A stretch of 64,000 bases of DNA from RHKX01 sp964641695 (GCA_964641695.1 CAZXKG010000002.1:1-64000); one strand, 5' to 3'. Shown: positions 8,645 to 18,351, numbered from the stretch's first letter. Translations and numbers: made by a program. The notes: generated from the sequence alone by a model not told the origin.

Positions 8645-9649
8645 GTGACGAAGACGTACATCTACTACCGGCTGGCCGGGGTGTTGTTCATCTCCGGCGG
8701 CCTGATCGCGGTCCCGCCGGATCTGCTGATCGAGCCGCCCCTGCCGCGAACGATCCTCCTGCTTCCCCTGCTGGCGATCGTCACCGGCGCGATCTGCTGG
8801 GCGGTCTCCAAGCGAGCGCCCGCCTGGGGCCTTCACGTCGTCTGCGTCGTCGCCACCCTCGAGGTCTCGCTGACGATCGCCGAGGCGAGCAGGATCTTCA
8901 CCGCCTACTACGTCCTCGTGGCGATCTTCATCGCCTACGGGATCAGCGAGCGGCGTGCCCTGATGGCGCAGGTGGCCTTCCTGGTCGCCTCGGCGGCGAT
9001 CGTCCTGCTCTATGACCCGGAGACGTTCAGGCAGAACCTCCCGCTCGCCCTGGTCCTGATCCCGGTCCTGATCGTCGTCGCCGGGATGATCGCCTACCTG
9101 CGCGAGCGGCTGACCGCCAGCCAGGAGCGCTACCGGGCGCTGTCGGAGAGCGATCCGCTCACCGGGGTCGGCAACTACCGGATGCTCACCAACCGCGTGC
9201 CGCGCGAGATCCTGCGGCACATGCGCCATCAGCGGCCGCTCGCGTTGCTCGCGATCGACCTCGACCGCTTCAAGCAGATCAACGACGTTCACGGACACCA
9301 TCGCGGCGACGAGGTCCTGCGCAGCGTCGCCGACGCGCTCGTGCAGAACGTCCGCAATCATGACGTGGTCGTCCGTCAGGGTGGCGACGAGTTCGCCGTG
9401 GTCGCCCCCGAGACGGGGCCGGAGGAGGCCGCGGCCCTTGCGGGACGCCTGCAGACAGCTGTCGCCGATCTCGGCATCGACGAGATGAGGCTCGGCGCCT
9501 CGGTCGGCCTGGCCTACTTCCCCGCTGACGCGATCACGCTCGACGACCTCCTGGTCGTCGCCGACCGCAACCTGCGTAAGGCGAAGGTCGAAAGCCGCGA
9601 CGCCGGTTACGTACGGCACGCGCCCGCGCAGGTCGGCGGCCGGCGGTAG
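8645..9649 (+). CDS. Membrane diguanylate cyclase (GGDEF)
   Basis: A 334-residue enzyme that makes cyclic di-GMP from two GTP. Six hydrophobic helices (residues about 8-155) form the membrane sensor half, followed by a GGDEF domain. The intact GGDEF is at 246-250, and an inhibitory-site RNHD lies at 237-240, exactly five residues before it, so product inhibition is expected. The DPLTGVGNYR motif that opens the domain is also present. The GTG start has no strong ribosome site. Pilus motor genes occur elsewhere in the window, and c-di-GMP often controls pili, but no direct link is shown here. Confidence 0.9.
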   Translation: MTKTYIYYRLAGVLFISGGLIAVPPDLLIEPPLPRTILLLPLLAIVTGAICWAVSKRAPAWGLHVVCVVATLEVSLTIAEASRIFTAYYVLVAIFIAYGISERRALMAQVAFLVASAAIVLLYDPETFRQNLPLALVLIPVLIVVAGMIAYLRERLTASQERYRALSESDPLTGVGNYRMLTNRVPREILRHMRHQRPLALLAIDLDRFKQINDVHGHHRGDEVLRSVADALVQNVRNHDVVVRQGGDEFAVVAPETGPEEAAALAGRLQTAVADLGIDEMRLGASVGLAYFPADAITLDDLLVVADRNLRKAKVESRDAGYVRHAPAQVGGRR

Positions 9650-11476
9650 CTACCAGGCGCCCCCGCCGCCCCCGCCGGAGAAGCCCCCGCCGCCCCCGCT
9701 GCCCCCGCCGCCCGAATCGCTGGAGGGGGGTTGCACCTGCGAGGAGATGCCGGAGGAGAACGAGCCGAAGTCGTGCCCGAACGAGCCTGAGGCGACTGCG
9801 TACCCGGCCCAGCCGCCGGCGCCTGCGGCGGCCTCGCCGACCGGCGCCGGGATCCGGCCGGACTTGACGATCCGCTCCGCGGTGCCGAACCCGACCGCGT
9901 GGACGAGGATCCGACGCCAGAGGGCGAGCGTGGCGGGTGGATCGTCGTCGAGGCTGGGGAAGTCCTCGGTCCAGCGACGGAACGCTTCCCAGCCGGCGTT
10001 GCGCTCGCGCCCGACCGCGTCCAGGCGGCGGAGCATGTTGGCGGGGGGAGCGAACGAGAAGGCGAGCGTGCCAAGCCAGAAGGTCAGGGGGATGCCGATC
10101 CGGTGGGTGCGGATGAAGACCAGGATGGTGAGCACGAGCATCGTCGCGCTGAAGCAGAGCGCCGCGAGCCGGCGCGCGGAGCGGAGATCGAGGTCCCACT
10201 CCAGCTCGTGATCGTCGGCTGCCCCCAGGATCGAGTTCATCTGATCCCAGCGCGCCTTCCAGGTGGTCGAATGACGGGGGATCAGCTCCTTCATCGCACC
10301 GAGCGTCGACCAGCCCCCGTCGAGGAGCAGGTCGAAGAAGTCCCTGACGCTGACCTCGTGCGCCAGCAGCCGCTCGCCGGCCGGGCGGCTCTCCGCGGCC
10401 CGGATCTCGAGGTCGAGGCCGTCGGCATCCGCCGACTGCGGCGTCCTTGCCTCGTAATGGCCCCGATCGACCAGGTCGAGCAGCGTCGCGAGCACGAGCC
10501 GCTGGTCGTACCCGCCCTCGGTCGCCAATGCGTAGGCGACCGCCGGCGAGGAGTCGTCGGGCGGCTCGTGGAGGTACTTCGGAATCCCCGTGGGACGCTC
10601 GCGGGCCCGCAGGGCGAGGATCGTCGTCAGCAGCAGCATCGCGGCGGCGAGCCCGATGCTGACGGGAAGCTGGACGGTGGTGGCGAAGTTCGCCGCCCGG
10701 TCGACGAAGCCGTACTCCTCGTCGATCTCCCGTTCCTCGTTCTCGATCGACTCGGCTCCGTCGAGGGGCTGCCGGACCGTTCCCGCGTATCGGGAGATCG
10801 CCTCGGCGGGGAAGGTCGCGCGGAAGCCGACGTCCTCGCCCGCCGGTACCCGTTCGACCGAGACGCTCGCCTCGGCACCGAGCTCAGGGTCGGCGCCGAG
10901 CGACCGCGGCCGCAGCCATGCCGCCTCGGGCCGGGCGCCCGAGGCGGCGGAGATGCGCGCCTCGAGATCGCTGAGCCAGAAGGGCCACTGATCGCCCCAG
11001 ACGTTCCAACTCACGTCGACGACGTCCTCGTAGGCGGTGGTCGCGTTGACGACCCGGTAGCTGAGGTCGAACGTCCTCGACCCGCCGTCGGCCCGGTAGT
11101 GCCAGACGATCCGAAACGGAACCCCCTGCTCGTTGACGACGCCGTAGCGCCCGGGGAGGTCGTAGGAGCCGAGTACGGTGCTCCCACCGGGCTCGTAGTC
11201 CTTGCCGTCCTCGCTGACGACGGCCTCGACGACCCGGGCGTCGCCGTTGAGGGGGAACTCGCGGTAGGCGCCGCTGAAGCTGCCGGTGAAGTCGAACGTG
11301 AGCCGCTCATGCACGAGCAGGCTGCCGTCCTCCTGCAGCTCCACGTCGACGTCGGCGCTGCTCACCTCGTACTGCTTCTCCGCGGTTGGGACCTGATGGA
11401 TGACCGACATCAGCAGCGCCAGCAGGGCGGTGAAGATCGCCGCGGCGACGAGGCGCCGGATCAGCTTCCGTCTCAT
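9650..11476 (-). CDS. DUF2207 membrane protein with glycine-rich tail
   Basis: A 608-residue membrane protein of the DUF2207 (YciQ-like) family. The order is a short N-terminal helix (about 11-27), an extracytoplasmic domain with the characteristic LLVHERLTFDF and FSGAYREFPL motifs (about 35-235), a helix near 270, a cytoplasmic part, two helices near 440-480, and a very Gly-rich C-terminus ending GGGGGGAW. Its start overlaps the stop of the lemA-like gene (ATGA). LemA/DUF2207 pairs are common in bacteria and probably act together in the envelope, but no biochemical role is established. Confidence 0.82.
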   Translation of the reverse strand: MRRKLIRRLVAAAIFTALLALLMSVIHQVPTAEKQYEVSSADVDVELQEDGSLLVHERLTFDFTGSFSGAYREFPLNGDARVVEAVVSEDGKDYEPGGSTVLGSYDLPGRYGVVNEQGVPFRIVWHYRADGGSRTFDLSYRVVNATTAYEDVVDVSWNVWGDQWPFWLSDLEARISAASGARPEAAWLRPRSLGADPELGAEASVSVERVPAGEDVGFRATFPAEAISRYAGTVRQPLDGAESIENEEREIDEEYGFVDRAANFATTVQLPVSIGLAAAMLLLTTILALRARERPTGIPKYLHEPPDDSSPAVAYALATEGGYDQRLVLATLLDLVDRGHYEARTPQSADADGLDLEIRAAESRPAGERLLAHEVSVRDFFDLLLDGGWSTLGAMKELIPRHSTTWKARWDQMNSILGAADDHELEWDLDLRSARRLAALCFSATMLVLTILVFIRTHRIGIPLTFWLGTLAFSFAPPANMLRRLDAVGRERNAGWEAFRRWTEDFPSLDDDPPATLALWRRILVHAVGFGTAERIVKSGRIPAPVGEAAAGAGGWAGYAVASGSFGHDFGSFSSGISSQVQPPSSDSGGGGSGGGGGFSGGGGGGAW

Positions 11477-12045
11477 CTGGCGCCCTCGCCGATCGCGATC
11501 GACGGCGCGAGGTGGGCTTCGACCTCGGCGCTGAAGAAGGCGCGGGCGTCGAAGCGGAACGCGCGGGCGACGACTGACGGCGGGAAGACGGCGATCGCGG
11601 TGTTATAGCGCTCGACCGTGTCGTTGTAGACGCGCCTGGTGATCGCGATCCGCTCCTCGACCGCGCCGAGGTCGGTCTGCAGGCGGGAGAAGCTCTCGCT
11701 CGCCCGCAGATCCGGATATGCCTCGGCGACTCCGAGCAGGCCGCTGACGCCGCTCGCCAGCAGCCCCTCCGGGCCGATCCGCGCCCGGGGCCCCTCCTCG
11801 GCCACCGCGATCGCCTCCGCGCGCGCCTCGGCCGTCCGCTCGAACGTCGTCCGCTCGTGGGTCGCGTAGCCGCGAACCGACTCGACCAGCGCCGGAACCA
11901 GGTCGTGACGCTGCTTGAGCGCGACCTCGACCTGCGCCCAGGCGTTCTCGCAGGTGAGTCGCTGCGCGACGAGACGGTTGTAGGTCAGCAGGACGAAGAG
12001 CGCGGCCGCCAGGACGACGGCGATGACCACGACCACGACGATCAT
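11473..12045 (-). CDS. lemA: LemA family protein
   Basis: A 190-residue LemA-family protein: one N-terminal membrane helix (about 2-22), then a helical-bundle domain with the family motif CENAWAQVEVALKQRHDLVPALVE and a later IAITRRVYND. It is predicted to face outward or be membrane-attached. It is first in a two-gene unit with the DUF2207 gene. The ATG at 12045 directly follows GGGGG, so a downstream GTG could be the real start. It is divergent from the dehydrogenase gene. Confidence 0.85.
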   Translation of the reverse strand: MIVVVVVIAVVLAAALFVLLTYNRLVAQRLTCENAWAQVEVALKQRHDLVPALVESVRGYATHERTTFERTAEARAEAIAVAEEGPRARIGPEGLLASGVSGLLGVAEAYPDLRASESFSRLQTDLGAVEERIAITRRVYNDTVERYNTAIAVFPPSVVARAFRFDARAFFSAEVEAHLAPSIAIGEGAR

Positions 12046-12134
12046 CCCCCTGTCCCCGCTGCTCGGACGCGTGAGTCGCGCATATCCATGTGCGCAAGCT
12101 ACTGGGAGCAGGGGGCGTCGAATAAGGTCGGACC

Positions 12135-12890
12135 GTGAGCGAGGGGCGCATGGCGAGGAAGACCGCGATCGTGACCGGGGCCGCCGGGGGTATCGGCGAG
12201 GGGACCGCGCGGGCGCTGGCGGCGCGCGGGGCGACGGTGCTGATCGCCGACGTCGACGAGCGCGGGGCGGGAGTCGCGGGCGAGATCGGAGGGATCTTCG
12301 TGGAAGCGGACGTCTCCGAGTACGAGACGAACCTCCGCCTGGTCGAGGTGGCGATCGAGGAGACCGGCAGGCTGGACCTGGTTCACCTCAACGCGGGCAT
12401 CGCCAGCGGCGTCAGCCTCGGAGCCGACTTCGATCCGGTCGCTTACCGGCGGGCGATGTCGATCAACCTCGACGGCGTCGCCTACGGGATCGCGGCGTCC
12501 TTGCCGGCGCTTCGCCAGGGCGGCGGCTCGATCGTCGCGTCCGCCTCGCTGGCAGGCCTGACGGCGGTTCCGGTGGATCCGATCTACGCCGCCAACAAGC
12601 ATGGGGTGGTCGGGATGGTCCGCTCGCTCGGCCCTGGGCTCGCCTCCGAGGGGGTACGGATCAACGCCGTCTGCCCGGGATTCGCCGACACCGCGATCAT
12701 CTCGTCCTTCAAGGAGGCCCTGGTCGGGGGCGGCCTGCCGATCATCCCGGTCGCGGCGGTGGTCGACGCCGTGATCGCGCTGTTCGAAGGCGAGATGGCG
12801 GGGGAGTGCTGGTACGTGCAGGCCGGGCGTCCCGCGGAGGCGTTCGCCTTCCGCAACGTGCCCGGGCCGAGAACCGGCGAGGACGCCTGA
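12135..12890 (+). CDS. Short-chain dehydrogenase/reductase
   Basis: A 251-residue NAD(P)-dependent oxidoreductase of the classical SDR family. The cofactor motif TGAAGGIG is at 14-21, the NAG motif lies in HLNAGIASG, and the catalytic Ser138, Tyr151 and Lys155 (YAANK) are all present. The conserved PG motif is in AVCPGF. The substrate is unknown. I prefer the GTG at 12135 because a TAAGGT box lies 6 bases before it (leaderless type); the in-frame ATG at 12150 would need a closely spaced GAGGGG site. Confidence 0.88.
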   Translation: MSEGRMARKTAIVTGAAGGIGEGTARALAARGATVLIADVDERGAGVAGEIGGIFVEADVSEYETNLRLVEVAIEETGRLDLVHLNAGIASGVSLGADFDPVAYRRAMSINLDGVAYGIAASLPALRQGGGSIVASASLAGLTAVPVDPIYAANKHGVVGMVRSLGPGLASEGVRINAVCPGFADTAIISSFKEALVGGGLPIIPVAAVVDAVIALFEGEMAGECWYVQAGRPAEAFAFRNVPGPRTGEDA

Positions 12891-13085
12891 GGCTCAGGTC
12901 CCCTCGGTGCCGGGCGGATGCCTGGTGATGCCCGGCGAGCGGCCGCACGTCTCTGGGACCGATGGATGGGAGCAGGTCGTGAGGCTCGGTTCGGGGATCG
13001 TCGCGTGTTTCGCGGCGGCGAGGTCGACGCGAGGTGATCGGGCGGCGTCGAGTCGTAGCGCGTCCGCCCCTCGCGCTGGGCGAAG

Positions 13086-14108
13086 ATGTCGGCGATGCCT
13101 ACGAACGGACCACCGCTGAGGCGGCTTGCGGCGCTCGTCGCCCTCCTCTTCCCGCTTGCCCTCGCCGGCTGTGGGGATGACGGGGAGGGGGCGAGCACCG
13201 ATCGGGAGGCCGGCTCCACCCGGGACGCGACCCTCGTCCTCGACTTCGTTCCCGGTCCGGTCCACGCCGGTGTCTACCGGGCGCTCGAGGCCGGGTACTA
13301 CGAGGATGCTGGGATCGACCTGCGCGTGATCGAGCCCACCTCCACGGCCGACACGCTGAAGCTGATCGACTCCGGCAAGGCGGACTTCGGGCTCGCCGAC
13401 GGGATCGACGTCGCCACCCAGATCGACATGGAACGAGGCGCGAAGGCCGTGATGGCGATCGCCCGACGCCCGCTCGGGGGCTTGATCACGCGTGTCGAGG
13501 ACGGCTTCGAGAGCCCGGCGGACCTCGGTTCGGTCGGGGTCACCGGGGTTCCCTCCGACCAGGCCCTGGTCGAGACGGAGATCGCCGACGCCGGCGGCGA
13601 TCCCGACGAGGTCGAGCTGGTGACGATCGGCTTCAACGGGGTTCAGGCGCTGGAGAACGGCAAGATCGACGCGTTCACCGGGTTCGTTCCAGCCGACGGC
13701 ATCCAGGTCGAAGTCGACGGTCACCCGACGCGCTCCTTCCCGATCGACGAGCACGGTGGGCCTTCCTACCCGGGTCTCGTCGCGTTCTCCACCGAGGACG
13801 CGATCGCCGCCGATCCGCAGCTGACCGCGGACTTCGTCGCGGCCACCACCCGCGGCTACGAGGGCGTGCTCGCCGATCCGGCGGTCGGCCTCGACGCCCT
13901 GCTGGCGGCGAACCCCGCGATCCCCGCCGAGTTCGCCAAGGCGTCCCTGGAGGCGTACATGCCGTACCTGGACCCGGCCGGCGCGCCGTTCGGCACGATC
14001 GAAGCCGCGCAGGTCGAGGAGCTGTCGCGGTTCCTCGTCGACAACGGGCTGATCGACGCGCCGATCGCTCCGGAGCGTTACGCCCTCGATCCGGGACAGG
14101 GATCGTGA
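13086..14108 (+). CDS. NMT1/THI5-like substrate-binding lipoprotein
   Basis: A 340-residue solute-binding protein of an ABC importer. The signal ends in a lipobox LAGC (Cys about 30). The mature part begins with the family-typical LVLDFVPGPVHAGVYRALEAG and later has DTLKLIDSGKADFGLAD, as in ThiY/RibY-type proteins that bind pyrimidine-like vitamin precursors. The GTG of the ATPase gene overlaps its stop, so binding protein, ATPase and permease form one operon. No TPP riboswitch (CTGAGA/ACC core) is visible in the 195-base upstream gap, so thiamine-precursor specificity is family inference only. Confidence 0.82.
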   Translation: MSAMPTNGPPLRRLAALVALLFPLALAGCGDDGEGASTDREAGSTRDATLVLDFVPGPVHAGVYRALEAGYYEDAGIDLRVIEPTSTADTLKLIDSGKADFGLADGIDVATQIDMERGAKAVMAIARRPLGGLITRVEDGFESPADLGSVGVTGVPSDQALVETEIADAGGDPDEVELVTIGFNGVQALENGKIDAFTGFVPADGIQVEVDGHPTRSFPIDEHGGPSYPGLVAFSTEDAIAADPQLTADFVAATTRGYEGVLADPAVGLDALLAANPAIPAEFAKASLEAYMPYLDPAGAPFGTIEAAQVEELSRFLVDNGLIDAPIAPERYALDPGQGS

Positions 14109-14878
14109 CCGGGGTTCGATTGCGCGCGCGGGGACTCGGACGGTCGTTCGAGGATCGCTCGGCACGTGGCGCGCGGCGCTGGGCGCTGCGGGGCGTGGAC
14201 CTCGACGTGGAGGAGGGGTCGTTCGTCTCGATCGTCGGCCCGTCCGGGTGCGGGAAGTCGACGCTGCTCGAGCTGATGGCGGGCCTCGAGCGCCCCACCG
14301 AAGGCAGCATCGAGATCGGCGAGGCGGGCTCTCGGGAGCTGCTGGGGATCGCCGGTCTGATGCCGCAGGCGGATCTGCTGATGCCGTGGCGGACGGTGCT
14401 CGCCAACGCGTCGCTCGGCCCCGAGCTCGACGGCATGCCCCGCTCCCAGGCGCGGGCCCTCGCCGCCGAGCAGCTCGCCCGCTTCGGACTCGAGGGCTTC
14501 GGCGATGCCTGGCCGCACGAGCTCTCGACGGGGATGAGGCAGCGCACGGCCCTGCTGCGGACGTTCCTCACCGGCAGCGACCTGCTGCTGCTCGACGAGC
14601 CGTTCGCCGCGCTCGACGCGCTGACCAGGGCCTCGCTGCAGCAGTGGCTGCTCGAGGTCTGGCAGCAGGAGAGGAAGACGATCGTCTTCGTCACCCACGA
14701 CGTAGAGGAGGCCGTCTACCTCTCCGACCTCGTCTACGTGATGGCCGGTCACCCCGGCAAGATCGTCGCCGCCCACGAGATCACCTTCGCCCGCCCGCGC
14801 GACCGCGACCGGTTGATCGCCGAGCCGGAGTTCGTCGCGACGAAGGCGGCGGTCCTCGCGCAGCTCAGCGGTGGATGA
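14105..14878 (+). CDS. ABC importer ATPase (SsuB/TauB/ThiZ type)
   Basis: A 257-residue ATP-binding subunit: Walker A GPSGCGKST, Q-loop in MPQADLLMPWRT, Walker B LLLLDEPFAALDA and switch His in VTHDVEEA. The signature is LSTGMRQRT instead of LSGGM, a variation seen in this subfamily. It powers the permease encoded 3 bases downstream. The GTG start overlaps the preceding stop by 4 bases. Confidence 0.88.
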   Translation: MTGVRLRARGLGRSFEDRSARGARRWALRGVDLDVEEGSFVSIVGPSGCGKSTLLELMAGLERPTEGSIEIGEAGSRELLGIAGLMPQADLLMPWRTVLANASLGPELDGMPRSQARALAAEQLARFGLEGFGDAWPHELSTGMRQRTALLRTFLTGSDLLLLDEPFAALDALTRASLQQWLLEVWQQERKTIVFVTHDVEEAVYLSDLVYVMAGHPGKIVAAHEITFARPRDRDRLIAEPEFVATKAAVLAQLSGG

Positions 14879-14881
14879 GGG

Positions 14882-15673
14882 GTGCAGGAGCGGGGCAGAC
14901 CGGTAGGGCGCGTCGGGGCGGTGGTGGCCCCGATCGTCTTCGCGCTCCTCGTGCTCGGCGCCTGGCAGCTCTACGTGGAGCTCTCGGGGGTCTCGGCTGC
15001 GACGCTTCCCGCCCCGAGCGAGATCGCCTCGGCCGGCTGGGAGCAGCGTGCGTTGCTGCTCGACAACGCCGGTGTGACGATCGTCGAGATCCTCCTCGGG
15101 TACGGGGTGGCGATCGTCGGTGGTCTGCTGCTCGCGCTGCTGATCCGCAGCTCGGCGACGATCGAGCGGGCCGTCTACCCGTGGCTGGTCGCCTCGCAGA
15201 TGGTCCCGATCGTCGCCGTCGCCCCGATCCTGGTGCTCTGGCTCGGCTTCGACCTGGGGCCGAAGATCGTGGTGATCGCGCTGGTCAGCTTCTTCCCGAT
15301 CGCGGTCAACGCGATCGACGGCTTGCGAGCGGTCGATCCGAGGCTGCTGCGCCTGACCCGGACGATGCGGGCGAGCGCCGCCCAGCAGCTGCGCCACTGC
15401 CGGATCCCGGCGGCGCTGCCGTTCGTCTTCAGCGGGCTCAAGATCGCCGCGGCGCTGGCCGTGATCGGCTCGGTCTTCGCCGAGTGGGTAGGGGCGTCGG
15501 AGGGGCTCGGTCACCTGATCCTCGTCCTCAACAACGCCACCGAGACGGCGACCATGTTCGCCGTCGTCGGCCTGCTGGCTGCGATCGGGATCGGCCTCTT
15601 CCTGCTCGTCCTGCTGGCGGAGCGGCTGCTGCTGCCCTGGTACCACGGGCCGCGCCAGGACGGCGACCGCTGA
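14882..15673 (+). CDS. ABC importer permease (SsuC/ThiX type)
   Basis: A 263-residue membrane permease with about six helices. The binding-protein-dependent transport motif that docks onto the ATPase is recognisable around RASAAQQLRHCRIPAALPFVF. It is the last gene of the importer operon (13086-15673), and its end faces the convergent small gene at 15693. Transport of a hydroxymethylpyrimidine-like or related aromatic nutrient is suggested only by the binding protein. Confidence 0.85.
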   Translation: MQERGRPVGRVGAVVAPIVFALLVLGAWQLYVELSGVSAATLPAPSEIASAGWEQRALLLDNAGVTIVEILLGYGVAIVGGLLLALLIRSSATIERAVYPWLVASQMVPIVAVAPILVLWLGFDLGPKIVVIALVSFFPIAVNAIDGLRAVDPRLLRLTRTMRASAAQQLRHCRIPAALPFVFSGLKIAAALAVIGSVFAEWVGASEGLGHLILVLNNATETATMFAVVGLLAAIGIGLFLLVLLAERLLLPWYHGPRQDGDR

Positions 15674-15692
15674 GCCCGCGGTCTCCCGGAGC

Positions 15693-16016
15693 TCAGTTCG
15701 GCTTGCCCCAGCGGGAGTCGCCCCAGTTCCGGTCGCGCTCGTCGGAGGTCGCGTCCGCCTTGGGGCCGTATCCCGCCTGTTCCAGCATCCGCCGCAGGTC
15801 GACGACGACCTGGCGATCCAGGTCCTTGTCCTTCGGCAGTTCGAAGACCTCGGTCTCCGGGCCGACCGTCACCTTGAGCTTGCCGTTGTGCTGCTCCTCG
15901 ATCGTGCCGACGGCCTCCAGCAGCGAGCGGGCCTTGCGCCACTCGATCGACCCGCTCGCCTGGTGGTCGAAGATCTCGGCGAGCGTCGTGCGGTGGTGGT
16001 TGCTGAGCTGATCCAT
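15693..16016 (-). CDS. Conserved actinobacterial protein of unknown function
   Basis: A 107-residue soluble protein starting MDQLSNHHRTTLAEIFDHQ, with a central segment EWRKARSLLEAVGTIEEQHNGKLKVTVG and a charged C-terminus. From memory, very similar short proteins occur widely in actinobacteria. The small alpha/beta pattern is faintly reminiscent of HicA-type folds, but I cannot support that. It is convergent with the importer permease and divergent from the membrane protein at 16080. No function is assigned. Confidence 0.7.
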   Translation of the reverse strand: MDQLSNHHRTTLAEIFDHQASGSIEWRKARSLLEAVGTIEEQHNGKLKVTVGPETEVFELPKDKDLDRQVVVDLRRMLEQAGYGPKADATSDERDRNWGDSRWGKPN

Positions 16017-16079
16017 GCGGCGGATCCTAGGGGTCGCGCACCCGGCGACCGTGGCTCGATCGCCATAGGCTGCCGTGCC

Positions 16080-16700
16080 GTGGCGGACTGGCCCAAGGAT
16101 CGAACCAACGCCTGGATCGGCACGCTGTTCGCGATCGGATCCGCCTGCTTCCTGGTCGGCCCGCTCCCCGGTTACGTCCAGCTGGTCGGCTCCTCAGCGG
16201 ACGGGATGACGTTCTTCGTCGGCTCGATCTTCTTCACCAGCGCGGCGTTCCTGCAGCTCGTCACCACCGGCAAGATGGGCGGGGGACGAGGAGATTGGTG
16301 GGCGTCGGGGATCCAGTTCGCCGGCACCCTGTTCTTCAACCTGAGCACGCACGCGGCGCTCCAGTCCGCCTTCGACACCGCTGCGACCGACCGGCTCGTC
16401 TGGCGACCGGACTTCTACGGCTCGGTCTGCTTCCTCGTCTCCAGCTACATCGCCTTCCACATCGCCGCCCGAGGTAGGTTCGTCTGGGATGTCGAGAACG
16501 ACCAGTGGCGGATAGCCGCGGCCAACCTGGCGGGAGCGATCGCGTTCGGTATCTCCGCCGTGACCTCGTTCGTCGTCCCGAAGACGGGGAACGTCGTCGA
16601 TCTCGCCGCCTCCAACCTGACGACCTCGATCGGCGGCGCCTTCTTCCTCCTCGGCGCGATCATGCTCTTCCCGCGCTTCAGCGATCGGCGAGCGAGCTGA
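16080..16700 (+). CDS. Membrane protein, YrhK-like
   Basis: A 206-residue membrane protein with five or six hydrophobic segments. Repeated phrases such as FAIGSACFLVG, FFVGSIFFTSAAFLQL and FFLLGAIMLF resemble the YrhK family, whose function is unknown. The GTG at 16080 is preceded by TAGGCT (16066-16071) at 8 bases, suggesting a leaderless mRNA. Its 3' end abuts the convergent cydC gene. Confidence 0.65.
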   Translation: MADWPKDRTNAWIGTLFAIGSACFLVGPLPGYVQLVGSSADGMTFFVGSIFFTSAAFLQLVTTGKMGGGRGDWWASGIQFAGTLFFNLSTHAALQSAFDTAATDRLVWRPDFYGSVCFLVSSYIAFHIAARGRFVWDVENDQWRIAAANLAGAIAFGISAVTSFVVPKTGNVVDLAASNLTTSIGGAFFLLGAIMLFPRFSDRRAS

Positions 16701-16710
16701 GCCCACCCCG

Positions 16711-18351
16711 TCAGCCGTCGATCGAGATCACCTCGGCGACCTGCTCGAGACCCTCGCGGCGATGGGTGATGAGGACGATCGAGCGGTCTCCGGCAGCGGT
16801 GAAGACGTCGTCGATCAGCTCCTGCGCCGTCTCCTCGTCGAGGTGGGCCGTCGGCTCGTCGAGGAGGAGGACGGGGGCGTCGCCGAGCAGCGCCCGCGCG
16901 ACGATCAGGCGCTGGCGCTGTCCCCCCGAGAGCGCCTCTCCGGCTTCTCCGACGAAGGTGTCGAGTCCGTCGGGGAGGCTGCGAACCCAGTCGGCCAGCC
17001 GGGCCGCCTCGAGCGCGCTCCAGAGCCTCGACTCCTCGGCGTCGGGACGTGCCAGCTGGAGGTTGGCGCGGATCGTCGAGCTGAAGACGTGCGCGTCCTG
17101 GCCCGCGAGGCCGTACGTCGCTCGGACGTCGCTCTGGGCGAGGGAGCGGAGGTCGGTGCCGCCGATCGTGACTGCGCCGGACGCCGGGTCGAGGAATCGC
17201 AGGAGCAGCGCGGCGATCGTGCTCTTGCCGGCGCCGCTGGGGCCGACCAGGGCGACCCGACGACCGGAGTCGACGCGGACGCCCAGGTCCTCGAAGACCG
17301 GCTCGCTCGAGCCCGGGTAGCGGGCGGTCACATCGCGCAGCTCGACGTCGGCGACGGCAGGGCACGGTGCCGGGGACTCGGCGTCCTCTATCAGCGGTTG
17401 CTCCTCGGTCAGCTCCAGCACCCGCCGGCCGGCGCTCAGCGTCCCGGTCATCTCCTGGGCGGTGTCGGCGAGCACGCTCGTCGCCTCGAAGCTGGCGATC
17501 GTCAGCAGGGCCAGGGTTGCGATCAGCACATGATCGAGGGACCCGGAGTCGTGCGCGGAGATCGCCAGCACCAGTACCGCGACCGTCGTCAGCCCAGCGA
17601 TCAGGACCGAGATCGCGCCACTGGCCCCGGAGACGAAGGCCTCACGGCGGCCAAGGCTCGCGAGCTCCCGGTCGTGGGCCTCGATCCGCGCGACGGCCTC
17701 GCGATCGCGTCCGTAGAGCAGCAGCTCGCGGCCGCCGCGGAGCGTCTCGACCAGGTCGGCGGAGAGCTCCGCTCGGGCGGCGTTGCGCCGGCGTCCGGCC
17801 GAGCGGTTCCAGGTTGCCGCGATCGCCGGGAGCACCACTCCGTCGAGGATCAGGCCGACCGCGAGCGCGAGGCCGGCGACGGGGAGGAGCCAGGTGGCGA
17901 ACCCGACGGCCGCGATCCCCGCGATCAGCGCGATCAGCGGCGGTGAGAGCCCTCGCAGGTAGAGGTTCTGCAGGGCGTCGACGTCCCCGACCATCCGGCC
18001 CAGCAGCTCGCCGCTGCGGTAGGCGCCGAGCTGCACCGGCGCCAGCGGCTCGATCCGGCGGTAGAAGTTCGCGCGCACCTCGCCGAGCGAGCGCAGGGCG
18101 ACGTCGTGGGACGCCAGCCGCTGGAGGTAGCGCGTCAACGGTCGCGCGATCCCGAAGAAGCGGACGCCGACGATCACGACCGTGAGCGAGAGGATCTCGG
18201 GCCGCTCCGCCGAGCGCGAGATCAGGTACCCCGCGGTCGTCATCAGCGCGATCCCGAAGGCGATCGCGGCCACGCCGAGGGCGATCGAGAGGGCGAACCG
18301 CCCGCGACCCGCGGGAGCCATCCTGACCAGCTTGGCGATGGTCTCCCTCAT
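16711..18351 (-). CDS. cydC: Thiol reductant ABC exporter subunit CydC
   Basis: A 546-residue half-transporter with six helices (about 20-290) and an ATPase domain: Walker A GPSGAGKST, signature LSGGQRQRL, Walker B VLLLDEPTAHLD. With CydD it exports cysteine/glutathione, which is needed to assemble cytochrome bd. Identity rests on the family-typical N-terminus (GIALMTTAGYLISRSAERP) and on its place as the last gene of cydABDC. Its start overlaps the cydD stop by 4 bases. Confidence 0.93.
   Translation of the reverse strand: MRETIAKLVRMAPAGRGRFALSIALGVAAIAFGIALMTTAGYLISRSAERPEILSLTVVIVGVRFFGIARPLTRYLQRLASHDVALRSLGEVRANFYRRIEPLAPVQLGAYRSGELLGRMVGDVDALQNLYLRGLSPPLIALIAGIAAVGFATWLLPVAGLALAVGLILDGVVLPAIAATWNRSAGRRRNAARAELSADLVETLRGGRELLLYGRDREAVARIEAHDRELASLGRREAFVSGASGAISVLIAGLTTVAVLVLAISAHDSGSLDHVLIATLALLTIASFEATSVLADTAQEMTGTLSAGRRVLELTEEQPLIEDAESPAPCPAVADVELRDVTARYPGSSEPVFEDLGVRVDSGRRVALVGPSGAGKSTIAALLLRFLDPASGAVTIGGTDLRSLAQSDVRATYGLAGQDAHVFSSTIRANLQLARPDAEESRLWSALEAARLADWVRSLPDGLDTFVGEAGEALSGGQRQRLIVARALLGDAPVLLLDEPTAHLDEETAQELIDDVFTAAGDRSIVLITHRREGLEQVAEVISIDG

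Noticed and set aside
12891..13085. TPP riboswitch ahead of the ThiY-like importer
   Set aside because: The conserved CTGAGA and ACC..GAACCTGA elements are not found on the plus strand.
12907..13119. 70-codon open frame before the binding-protein gene
   Set aside because: No ribosome site, Arg-rich composition and overlap with the start of a well-supported gene.
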